A stretch of 64,000 nucleotides of DNA from Parachlorella kessleri (lineage: Eukaryota > Chlorophyta > Trebouxiophyceae > Chlorellales > Chlorellaceae), in contig BBXU01003057.1 of the NCBI GenBank assembly GCA_001598975.1, positions 18,602 to 82,601 of the forward strand. The letters are read 5' to 3'. The number at the start of each line of letters is the position of its first letter. The first letter of the stretch is position 1. Below the pieces are notes generated by a model, which saw only the letters and a list, made by a program, of their open reading frames with translations, was not told the DNA's origin and did not search any database. Of the stretch, positions 35,701 through 47,500 are shown one piece after another. A program made the translations under genes and the position numbers.

Positions 35701-38700
35701 GGCCATGTGCTATAAACAGGCACCTAGGCGCAACAGGCTTCAAGCAAAGCTTTTCCTTGCTTTCTGTCCTGTGGAGGCTCTGCGTGGTCCATAGTCGTTC
35801 CCTTGGCATCCGGCTGCCTGCTTGCAGGCATCCAGGCATTGATGGGCCTGTTTGAAGTGTGGGCACTAGAGTATGGCAGGCTGGGGTACATGCAGCACCT
35901 AGTACAGGAGTCAATGCTCACTGCGGCTGAGTGTTTGGTGGCCGTGCTTGGGAGCCAGCATCAAGAGGTGGGCGTAGCACTGTACGGTTGATGCGCGTTG
36001 GCTAATGTCTGCAAGGGAGGTGCGAGTGCACCATCGGTGGTTGGGGCGCGAAGGTCCGTGGACAGCAAAAACAATAAATGACAGAGAGTCGTCAAGCCGA
36101 AGCTTGTCTGCGCTGAAGGGGCATCATGCTGAGAGGGGCGCTACGATTTGGAAGGGGCTAGTTCCACTGCATTCGGTTCCTGCTGAAGCAAGCTTGGCCT
36201 CCAAGGTCTGTGCAGTGATGTATCCAGCCGTGTTCGTCATTTTTACTTATGCTGTACAGGAGGCCCAAGATGAGTTCCTCGCCGCCTCTGGCATCCAGAT
36301 ATTCCTGAGTGTGGTGGAATTGCTGCCACTTCGTCTAGTGGTGAAGGCAGCTTTTGTCAGGTGGGCGCCTTGCTGTGCCCAGCAGCCGCTAGCAACTGCT
36401 TGCTGCGCCAGCTGAGCATGCTGCACGTCCTGGCTGCACTTGCAGCTCTCTGTGGCTGTGGTGTTTCGTGGCAGCACATATGACCACCAGCTGAGATGCC
36501 CACTGGCTGTGCGAGCCCTGGTGTCAAGGATACATGCCCCACGATGCAGCCATTATGCACACGACCAAACATGCCCCGGTGTAGTAAGCTTTTCTCGCCC
36601 AAGAGTGCTTGGCACCTGCGTTTGATGCCCCACTTGCCCTGTAGGCAGTTGCGTTGGTCCCCAGGAGTGTCAGCAGTCTAGCTTGCAATCTTTTTTTTCT
36701 GGCTTATACCTGTTGAGCACTCACCGGCCTGCACCGCCTTTCTGCAGTGGCAAGCACGAGCTCTGGCAGCTGCAGTGCGCCTCCTTGAGAGTCCTGGAGT
36801 TAGCGTGCGAGAAATGCTCGGCCAGCAGGGAGCTGTTTATTGCTGAGGGGGGCATTGCAGCTGTGATCCAGGCCATGCGCTGGTACGCCGACACGCCTGG
36901 CAGCTCCACAACGCCACTTGTCGTAGTTGAGGCTGAGGCACAGGTTAGTATCGAGGCCGTGTTCAATTAGTCAAGCCCCTTGACTGTGTGACAGTGCAGA
37001 AGGCACATCATCCACCCTGCACTGCTCGCAAGCTTGCCACTGGCCCGCTGGCATAGCACATGCCTCACCACAGATGGCGTGGGGTGGTTTGCACACACGC
37101 ACGCGCCACAGGCCGAGATTGCATTGCTAAGCAGCATAACTCACCATTGGTGGTCTTGCATGCGACTTCTTCCTTGTTTACTTGTGGGCAAGGTTGCCAT
37201 GCACCCTGTGCTATTCTTGTACCCATGCAGACCCCTTTGCAACGGCAGAGGTTGGCGGACGTGCTTTGCTCCCTGGTCACCCATGCATGCGCTGCTGTCG
37301 TCCGAGTATGCATCGATGAACTGAGTAAGGAGGGATAGCCCAGTGACTTGAGGATCAGGCATAAGTCCTGGCCAGCACATGGATATTGGCTGCGGAGCAA
37401 CTTGTGTAGGGCCAGACCCAATACCATATGCAGCGGTGTTGCATACATTGAAATGCCAGGCCTCCTGGCTTGAGTGCCCCCATGGCAGTCCCGCATTGGC
37501 GGCTGCTCACCTCGGATTGAGGTGTGTGACACAGTGACGGCTGTGAGATGTGTTGTGCAGACGACCCCTCCCACGGGAGTGATTCTCTGTGCCTTCATGC
37601 ACTGCTTAAGGCCACCTCAGTTGAAGAGATGGAGCAGTTTCTCAGCTTGCAATCGGCTGGTAGGGCTGAGCATGCAGACATAGCGGAGGCGAGCTTCATG
37701 GATAAGGTGAGCACACACACCGGACAGCGTGCTTACCTGCCAGATTTTGGCTGTTAAAAGTGTAATCCTTCCTGCTGGCTTGTCGAGGACATGGCTTACG
37801 TAATTTTCCTCGTCAGGGCGTTGCTCAGCAAGTCCCAGGACTGCCCTTTCCAGGCTTGCTGAGATGTTTTTTTTAACACCAACAGATCCAAACGCAGGCG
37901 ACCCAAGTTGCAGTTTGGGGCTTGTGTTTCATAGAGCCTCGCCTCCTTTGAGAAGGATGGATGACTTCAGGGGTTGCAGTTGTCCTAGAGCTCTCCTCAC
38001 TCTAATAGAAGCCCTGCTGGTTTTTGCCCCGCCCTCAGGCTTACACCCTTTTGCCCTGACCACCTGCTGCAGATAGCCCCAGACTTCCCCCTCCCAGTCT
38101 CGGTAATTGTCTGCAGCCACATGCTCCTTACAGAGCAGCCGCAGCATCAGGTGCTTTTCATGCAGCAGCGATACCCTCTCCTGTACCAAACGCACCTGCA
38201 GCTAATCAGCTCCAGCGAGGATGGGGGAAATCATCAGGCCTTGGCCAAGTCGTTGGCTTTCGCTACCCTTGCCATCCTGATGAGGTGAGTGAGCATGCAG
38301 CATGGCCCCTGGATATTTCACCACTGTCAGAAGGAGGTACTTACGAGCCTGGTTTTTGGTGCATGAGCCGGGCAGAAAGGCGTTTCTCCACCGTAATAAA
38401 CCGCTCTGTCAGCGTGAGCAACAGGGAGCAGTGAACCCCAGCTGGACCTATACCTGCAGGTGCTTCTCATCACCCACCTCCTGGCCAGCAGGAGTGTTTG
38501 AGACCACTTGCAGTCGCAAACTGTTCACGACCGAGTGCTATGAGCCGGCTGCAGGGAGCGCACGGACTGGCGGCGGCAGCTACTCACCGACAAGGTGCAT
38601 GTGGCTGCGGGTGCCGCCCTAACCGCGGCGCTGACCACCTTAAGGCTGGAAACCCTGGCGGGCCGCAAGGCGCGGTTGCACAGGCTACAAGCGCGCAGCC

Positions 38701-40983
38701 GATGCGGCGCCGGTGGCGGCAGCAAGTGCGGTTGCGGGCAGCCGGGGTGCCGGGACGCCCGCATTGGTTGGGGTGACGGCGAAGCGGATGCTGAAGGGGC
38801 GAGGGATGGTGCCGAGAGGGCTGGGCGAATCAATAAAGCCACTATGATGATAGTGAGGACCACCAATCTACTAGCTGTGCTACGAGAGGTGGGCAGCTCC
38901 TGCATTTTTGAAGCCTGTGTTCACGGTAGGAGGAACAGCGTGGAAGAATTCCAGCAGAGGTGCAATTGAATGGAGTTGTTTGTGTTGCTCAGCATGCACT
39001 ACCTTGCAACCTGCTTAACTATATGCTGTATACGTAGCAGCAGTAACGGCAGCTGTATACATAGCAGCAGCTGACTACGCAGCAGCTCCCTCATTGCTTT
39101 AACCAGTGGCGTGGCCTCTGCAGGGGCAAGACAGCGGAGCAGCAGTGCTGGAGGTCTTAAACGACGGCGGGAAGCTGGCTGCAGCCGCAGCTGCACTTGA
39201 GGGCCCTTCAATGGCCAGCATCTCTGCTGCCGTCAAGGTCAGTGCGGGCACACTTAATGCTTGCAGGACCGCTTTAGAAGCAGAGGAGCTTGCGTGCATG
39301 TATTTTCTACAATGTTGTGACCCTACTGGGCTGGCAGTTGGCTAGTGGCACTGACTGTGGTCGCCTGGCAGGCAACATCGCAGGTCAGGGCATTCTCTGC
39401 ATACCGGAAATCACTTACAAGGCCTACACTCCCCACCGGAGTCCGGAACTATCGTGACATACATAAGCAATACTACTAGCTAGCTCAAGCTTCCTTCCCT
39501 GCAGACATCGCACGCGAGCCTGAAAGACTTCCTTGCCTGGGGGAAGCAGCAGCAACAGCAGCAGCAGCCACAAACTCCGACAGGCGAACAGGCTTCAAAA
39601 CAGCAGGCTGAGGTGAGCAGTTCTTCAGTCCACATGCCGCTTGTGCCTTCTAGATTGCACTAGACAAGCCCAGCTTGACAGTGTAGGAGCAACCTTTTGT
39701 TGCTGTGGCAAAGCGTGCATGTCATGCCACATGTGGGGCGGGTGTGAAGGCCTACTGGCTGCGACTTTTGTCCCTATAGCGGTGGAACACATAATCTTTG
39801 CAATCACAGGCGCTTGAAAACAGATGACCCTTTCTGCATGGCCAAGTCGCATGTGTTTTGGCCCCTTCATTACCACCACTTCCTATTTACCACCACTGAC
39901 AGAGAACCTATGTGGGGTTTGGCTTGCGCTCAAGAGCGTAGTCCATTGACTGCATGGCAGACTTTGACTTGGTCGGTGGTGCCTCCCACTGTACTGAAGC
40001 TCCTACTCGTTAGCTTTTGTAGGCTGCGGCGGCACTACTGCTTGCGGAGGAGGAGACTGAACAGCGCAAGACTTCGGCCAAGGCAGGCAAGCGCCAGAGG
40101 CAAAAGGCAGCCAAACAGCAACCTCGCCTGCTCCGAGACCAAACGGGTTTGGGCAGCAGGGATGTGCTCGCATTGCCGGCTGGCAGCAAGCAGGCATTGC
40201 CCACCACCCTCCCAGCCCTGGCGGCTATCCTTGGCCCTACTGTTGCCTCAGGGCCTGAACACCAAAGCACAATCGTGGCCCCCCCGCTCACGTCGCGCAA
40301 TCCGGAGGCAGCAGCGGCCCGGCATGTGACACCTGTCATTGAACCGTCCCTGTCGGAAGCAAAGTCGCCAGAAGCAGAAGCAGCAGCAGTACCAGCAAGA
40401 GGCGAAGCAGCAGCCCAGGCGGAGCGTAGCCAAGCTGAGTCACTGGCTGAGGCTTCAGAAACACCAGCAGTGGACATGCAGGAGCTGGATATCCAGGTCG
40501 GTCATGGGAGCAGCTGCATCTTTGCTGCTACCCTTCGCCCCCACCCCATGACAAGCACATCCTCCAGTGCATGCTTGTTCACAATCGGTGGCCCTGTGGG
40601 TGGCTTTGGTCTAAAATCTGGGTGGTGCTGGGGCTTGTACCTTGCGCCGCCATAGTCGTGCTCGGCCAGTTTAGTTACTTGCGCATGCACTGCACGTCCG
40701 GTGTAGAGCATTAGTTTGCCAAAGTGTAGATCCAGAGCATGTGAATTTTCTGTATCTGATTAGGCTGGAAACTGCCAGAGATGTTGATCTGCAGGCATCA
40801 GCGAGTGGCGCTCCGGCCCCAGTGGACAAGCACTGCGGCTGCTGCGGCTCCACCCCAGGACCTGGCGTCAAGCTGAAGCTCTGCTCGGGCTGTCGTAGGG
40901 TGCGCTTCTGTGGGGCAGCCTGCCAAAAGGCTGCGTGGCCTGGCCACAAGGCAGCGTGTAGGGCAAGCCAGCACAATGGCTGA
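32716..40983 (+). CDS. Paralogue C: helical-repeat protein with C-terminal MYND zinc finger instead of U-box
   Basis: Exons: 32716-32761 (MDVSELYRSYRKLLP), 32998-33256, 33446-33651, 34011-34241, 34563-34752, 34968-35025, 35481-35574, 35828-35967, 36260-36360, 36748-36943, 37231-37324, 37561-37706, 38073-38284, 38555-38888, 39124-39237, 39505-39612, 40023-40496, 40795-40983; about 1063 aa. Exon 6 is tentative: it fits the required phases but not the peptide of its counterparts. Body exons match A, B, D and E block by block (for example LWAPLRVLGRLV and VWCGVDLIKNV in exon 3). Exon 17 keeps the coiled-coil (LLLAEEETEQRK, KRQRQKAAKQQ). Exon 18 carries a MYND finger: C-x2-C in HCGCCG, C-x2-C in LCSGCRR, FCGAAC, then WPGHKAAC, giving the C6HC pattern. 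MYND domains bind zinc and proline-rich partners and have no ubiquitin ligase activity. Exon 14 has a Cys-rich insert. C is the most diverged member in its 5' half. Confidence 0.8.
35376..35478. repeat. 60-bp tandem repeat upstream of C exon 7
   Basis: The block ending CAGTGCTGGGTGC (35376-35418) recurs 60 bp later as GGAGTGCTGGGTGC (35436-35478), with the shared core TCTCTCTA. The second copy supplies the splice acceptor of exon 7; the first has its own TTGCAG, a possible decoy acceptor. Confidence 0.6.
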
Positions 40984-41539
40984 GGGAGGTGAAGCGTATG
41001 CATTCTTGGCAGCTTGCAGTAGGCATGGCAGAACGTAAGTCGACGATAGGGAGCAATAGCGGTCGACAGCATGTCATTAGACTACTAACACTTTCATAAG
41101 GGGTTTGGAAGGCATTGTGGTAAGGTGTATCAGTGTGATGGGGCAGCCACTGGTTGCCCTAGTCATAGCTAGCCAGACTTGAGCAGGGCTTTCACGCGTT
41201 GAGGTTACAAGATGCTCACGTACTGTAGTGTGATATTGGAAGAGGTATTTAGCCCCTTGGCCCAGCTTGGACTTGTACAGCGATACTTTAAGACCGTAAG
41301 TGCACCTTTCAGCCTCTTTTCCGTCAGCAGCTGACTATCTCACCAACATGCATGGTTGCAACATAAGTCTGTCGTGGGTTGTGTGAGGGGTTTGAGCGTG
41401 CTATAAAGCTACCATCAAGACTTGCGCCTTCTGACTCATCATGATCAGATGTAAAACGTAATAGGGCAATCAACATGTTCAAAACAATCATGCCAACATA
41501 AGTTGCGGCAGCCTCGCCTACTGGTACAAGCACGTTAGT
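40984..41539. other. Intergenic region between paralogues C and D
   Basis: This 556-bp spacer holds the 3' UTR of C and the promoter and 5' UTR of D. I tested several ATGs here as the D start; only 41540 gives an exon of the right phase and homologous sequence. Confidence 0.4.
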
Positions 41540-44500
41540 ATGAAAGGTTCCAAGGTTTTCGAAACACTCTTCCCAGGTGGGGGTTTGCACTTTTGTGGCA
41601 AATGCACATGTCGATCGTGGGGAACTGTGGTTTGAAGTGTCAAAACCGCTGGTGCAGGGGGCCAACTCCTGGACACGACCACCGATGATGGCTCAGCCTT
41701 GGCTGATCGAAAGTCGCTCGCTGTTCTGTTAGAGGGCTTGTCTCGCAAGCTTTGTCAAGACAGCCCAGAAGGGGCGGCAGCTCACGCAACGGAGTGTGCA
41801 GGCTTGCTTCCCTGGCTTGAAAAGCACCTGGAGAAGGGAGCTGACCTCATGTCCAGCTTCATCTTGCAAGGCGTGACACGGTGCGCAAGGGCAGCTGCTC
41901 AGTGGTTCACTTGGTGCTGAAGCGTCCAAGCGCGTATCATGTGCCTGTTATAGCCGGCTTGATGCACTCATAAGCGAATTCAGGATTGCATCTTGCTTGC
42001 TGTGGCAGAGGTTTTGCGCGGTAGTCCTGGGACAAATTCCGTCTTTGCTGCGCAGGTTGTCTGAGGAAGGCCACGATTGGTCAGCATGCATCCGCAGTGC
42101 CCTGCGGGTGTTGGGCAGGCTAGTGAGGGCAGCAGGGGCCAACCCAGAGCTGCGGGCTGAGGTTGGCCGCCCTGCTGTCTGGTGTGGGGTGAAGCTCATC
42201 GGGAGAATGCGCAGCCAGGCGCCAGAGTCGCCGCCAGATGTGGAAAGTCTTAGTGGTGAGCACGGGCTCCATTGAAGCCCACTATGTGCCCTGCTTGGGC
42301 TCCCACAGAGGGAGTCTATGTTGCGTGCAAACAAGGGCCGGAACGTTGCAATCAAATTGTTTGGGTCCCAAGGCATGGTTGACAGCTTGGCTGCCTTACT
42401 TGGCTGCATAATGTGAGCCCCACTTGCCGCGGCCGCTGGCTAGCAGCTGACAAGGCCTCTGGGGGGCAGAGAGGAACTTGCGGGTGTCTTCAACCTGCAC
42501 TCACATTCCAAAAAGGCACGCTTCAACTGTCTTACAAACATTGTTGGCGCTGCAGACTTCACGCTGCCCATCCATGAAGCTACCAGGGCTTGGATGCCCC
42601 CCTCGTCCTACTGTGAGCCTGCAAAAGCCGGCCACGCTTGGTTGTGGCACACCTGCCTGGTCGTGGCGCGCGCAAAGCTGGCGTTCGAGCCACTGGCACG
42701 GACTCAGCTGCCCGCCGCGCTGCCAGCGCTTCTGGCCGCTTTCCAGGTCTTGAGAGATGGTGAAGGTGAGCAGGGCAGGGCTGGGACACTGTCAAGCGCT
42801 GGGCGGGAGAGCAAGGCCTCACCTGCAGCTCCGCTCAGTGCATGCGCGAGCTCCAGGCGAGGCCTTGCTTTCGCTGCAGAGCACATGCTGTGAGTGCACG
42901 GCGCCATACCTGCACACATAGTGTTATAAGTGAAAATTGTAAACATTGCCCAGCATCATGCTATAAGGGTGCCTCTGCTCAATCTGGCGTTGGACTAGTT
43001 TGTTTTGCCCGTACCTTACGAGTTGCAAGTTGACAAGGGCCGGCCGTCATGTTACCAAGATGCGGGGAGCGTGACAATGAACACTCAGTCAGTTCTCTTC
43101 AGTATGCTGCATGCTGCGCCCTCAAGTAGTACTACCACAGGCCTTCATGCTCTTGACCTGCACCTCACAATGCCGTGCAGACGCCTGCTGTGCGGCCAGT
43201 GTTGAGGTGGAGCTCCCTTTTCTGGTGGATGCCGCCCGCCTTTTTGTGTTCGTCGCCCAGATCGTAAGCGAGGAACTCTTACCCAAGCGGCAGATAAAAG
43301 AGCTCCTTGGCAAGCTGGACACCCATGAAGCCGGGCGGTCCAACATCTTCTATGCGCAGCAGCTGCTAAGGTGTGGGAATGCCAAGGCAGCATGTTCTGG
43401 CTGGATCGGCCCAAGCTCACATGGCAGGCCCAGGTTGTATAGGGTTTGGGATGTTTGGATTGGCAACAATTCGACTTTCTGCATCTGTCCCACAAGCTGC
43501 ACTACATGGGATGAGGCTAGTTGTCGCTAAAGAAGGCCAGCGCACAAAGATTGCCTCAGAGGCGCAGCTTCAAGCATGGTTCAACAGAGCGTGTTACTAC
43601 TGTTCTGGGGGCCTTCTGTGGTGCACTTCTTGAACCATTGTGGCGTCCTGCTATCGTAAGGCTGGAGCGATGCCTGCTGCTGCTGCTGCACTCCTGCCCA
43701 CGCTGCTGGATGCGTGCTCACCTCTGGTGCAGATTTGCCTTTGTTAGAGGCCCTGCGGGTGCCGACACTGTCGGCCAGGAGGGAGAAGCATCAGATGGTG
43801 GAGCGTTGGGAGGGAAAGGGAAGGAGAACGACCAAGTGGAGGATGACGACGCAAGCACCAGTTGTGAGGTTCTTGAACCGCTGCCTGCTGATGCCATTCC
43901 CTTTGCAAAGGCGCATCAGGTGGGTGTCGCCATGCCCTACTGTCTGTCCTGGGTATGCTCCAAATAATTGCTGCCTCGTGTCTGGGGTATGCGCAATCTT
44001 GTGTGGATTGCGCCGCTTGCACACAGCAGCGCCTGGCTTCTTGCTGCTTCCACGCATGTGTGGGGCCTCCCCTCTGGCAACCCGTTTGGGCCCACCAGCA
44101 ATTTCTAAGACTGCTGGGGCAGCAGGCAGCAGGCAAGACTCCTGCCATTGTGATGGTTGCCATGTTGTGAGAAAGTGCCCAAACCTGGGCGCAGGCTGAA
44201 GCTCTGGCGGCACTGTGGGGATTGCTGCGCAGCCTACGGCTGTTCTTGTCCGGCGGCATGCACGTATGGTTGCTAGCACAGGAGCCAGGTATGCGAGGTT
44301 TGCAATTCCTACATTTGACATGACAGACAGCTGTCGTGCCAGGGGCCACAGGTTGCCATATTGGAGACCCCAGTGTGTGTTGTCCATGTCGGAGAGCGGG
44401 ACCAGGTCAGCAGCATGTCACCAGCGGCGGCGGCAGCATGTGCCGCAGCGCGGCTCAACAGAAGGCTTGCAACTGGCCCTTTGGTATCTACCGTCCTGGT

Positions 44501-47500
44501 TTCGAGAGCATGCATGGCTGGGAGAGGCGCCAGCGTGCGCATGCGGAGGCATCCTCCTCCATTCTGCTGCCAGATTCCAGCAATGCTTCATTCCTGGAAC
44601 AGGAGGAGTTACTCTGACCTAGTTACTTCCCCCGGCTTGCTGCGCAGGCGTTGGTGTGCTGGTGACTCTCTTTGATTACTACTACGATGTGCAGCACTCA
44701 TTTGGGGCGCTGGAGGAGTCCGTGCACGGCTGCCTCCTGGCAGCAGCGGACTGCCTGCTTGTGTTGCTTGAAAGCTCGTACGGGATGGTGAGGGGCAAAA
44801 TCTAGCAGTAGGAAACCCATGCACCAAAGCCCCAGCGACTACATCACCTTGGATATCATTCCTTTCATACCCGTTAGTGCACAGTTCTTGCCTCAACTGC
44901 CAGTTGGTGCCACAGGGTGAACCTAGGCCTGAGGCCCTCGCCATCCCCTCAGTCGTCGTTCCAGGCTGCTGCATGTTTGGTTTGCAGGTTGCCGCAGCCT
45001 GCTTGCCTGCCATGTTCTTTGCTTTTCATGGGTAGCGCCTACCCTAATCATGCACGCTCTGTCATGCTGTGCAGGCTGCCCAGGAGGCCTTCGCCACCAC
45101 ATGTGGCTATGAGCGGCTGCTGGACGTGGTGGACTCGCTGTGGCTCAACCGCATGGCTAAGGATTATGTAAACAGGTGGATTTTGCGTGGGCCATGCTCT
45201 GTGGTGGTCCGCGGGCGCGAGGGAGGATGTGGAGGTGGCCTTGCGTTCCTTGCTTTCTTGCCTTGATGAGAGCCAGGTCGAGCGTCCAGGGTGCCCCAGT
45301 GTCACCTGCTGACCTTGGTGATATGGCCCTGCTTGAGGCAGCTCATCTTGCTCTTGCTTAGGGTCCGTCACAATACACGAGGTCCTTGCCAGCCTGACTA
45401 TTTATCGGCCTTGACTTCCTCTGCCTCCCATACCCTCTCCTTACTGGTCCCCCTGCTTGTATGCAGCGGCCGGACGGATGTTTGGCAGCTGCAGTGTGCA
45501 TGCCTGTCAGTGCTGGAAGCAGCCGTCTTAGCCAGTGAGGAGGGTGCGGCGAACTTCAACGAAGAGCAAGGCATGGAGTCAGTAATGGATGCTATACGCT
45601 GGGACACGGATGAGCCTTTATCAGACATCCTGGGCGGTGCTGAGGTGACTGAAGGTGTTCTGTAGCTCTGACCCCCTGAGGACCTCCTGCATCAGGGGCA
45701 TGCCAGGGCGCGGAGCTGTTTCCAAGACTGCCAAAATGCGCGATGATAGAGGGTTGGTTACTGGGTGGCACACTGTTGTGGCCTGCAGAGTTTCAACTCT
45801 TTTTGCAGTCTGTGGTGTGCCTTGAGCCCGAGTGTCCAGACAACGCCATGCCAGGCTTGTGTGGGTGTTATTGCCAGGTGCTACCCTGTCCCAATCCCAG
45901 CCTATGAAAATGTCATCCGGCTGCAGGTGCCCGGCACGCCGGGCGCCATTGACGAAATGGTCCGTGCTGTGGTTACACATGCGCTGTCTCTTGTGGCGCA
46001 AGCGTGCCTGTCTTGCCCGGAAGGTGAGGTGCCCTGTTGCTAAGGCTATGCGGGCAACTAGGTGGCCGGCAGCAAGGGTATTCGCTGAACAGGGGCCATC
46101 CAGCACACCCTGGAGCCCATTAACACATTCGACAAAACAGGCATGCATGTTTGTGGCAGGTCAATGGTGTGTCATATGCCGAACGCATGAGATCCGGAGT
46201 ATGAGGGGGCACCATAGTAGTCCTCCTCAGCGGCGAGCGCTTTGCCTCATACGTGTTGGTGGTGAGGTTTGTTTGCGTCATTGGCAGCGGTGATGCGTGG
46301 CTTGTGGCTTGGAGGTGGCTGCTGCGCCTTCACAACACACACTTTTTGTCCACTACCATCTGTGGGTGCAGGGGGGCAGCTGGCTGATGTGACGTCCCTT
46401 GAGGAGTTGAATCAATACCTGCGATTGTTTCCTTTGAAAACCGGCTCACATGAGCATGCTCGGCAGGACCGCCTGCAGAGCAAGGTGCGTGAACAGCGGT
46501 AGGCAGTGCGTGTCCTGCCTGTTTGCTTGGTTGTATTCACATTCACGAAGAAGGTGATATCAGCGCACCAAACAAAACTCCAGCAAGGTATGAGGTATGT
46601 AGTGCTGCCAGTGAGACCGAGTCTGTGTCACCCTGCATGCCGCTTGCAGTACAAGACATGGCACACGCTCAGCGCTGGCTTGATGCTTTGTACCAGCGTG
46701 GTCTTGAAGGATCCCCGGCAGAGGGAGGCGCACACTCACGCCTTTCCACAGCTGCGCAGCCTGCTGCTGTCAGTGGTGAAAGCCCCAGCCGGCCCAGAGT
46801 CTACTTTTGTACAGAAGGCCGCGGCCTTCCAGAGCCTGTCTCTGCTCCTAAAGTGGGTGGCTGGCCGGCTTCAAGCGTGGGATGGGGAACATAGGACTGC
46901 TACAGCTCTTGTTGCGCTGGTCGCAGCTTTGTGCTGCGCACCGCATGTTGCTCCCGTGCCAAGGGGGTGTTGCATCTGTTTGAGCTGGCCGGTGACAGAG
47001 CCGTCATCTTGCCTTGCATATGCCTAAGTGCCTGCATGGGCTTGCCCAGGCCTGACAGTCACTGGTATATGGCAAGCTGATGACTTGTCTGGAGGGCGTG
47101 GCTCACTGCCCATCATGAGACCAACCGGAGGCGCAAGGAGTCTTTGGAAGACTCATGTCCTGTGAGCTAGCATATTCGTTATGACCACTGCAGGGACGAG
47201 CCCGCAGGGTGGGAGCAGCTTCTGACTGAAAGAGTCCACCTGGCGGCTCGCACCGCGCTTCTGTCCGCCCTGGCGCTGCTCAACAAGGACAAACTGGCGT
47301 CTATGAGGTACCAGATTTGCAAGATGCGCGGCGCCTTCACGGCCTGCACCTGCGACAGCCCTGGCTGCATCATGCGCCCGAGGGGCGGCTGCACCGGCCA
47401 CACACTTGAAGCGTTGGAGCTTGGCCGAGAAAGCAGCATGGGCGAGTCGGCCAGCCAGGTTGCTGGTGCAGCCACGCTGCTGCTGGACCTTAAGCAGGTG

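Noticed and set aside
41212..41295. Alternative first exon of D (MLTYCSVILEEVFSPLAQLG)
   Set aside because: Its donor is in phase 0, which would shift exon 2 out of frame. The ATG at 41540 gives the conserved 37-nt phase-1 exon.
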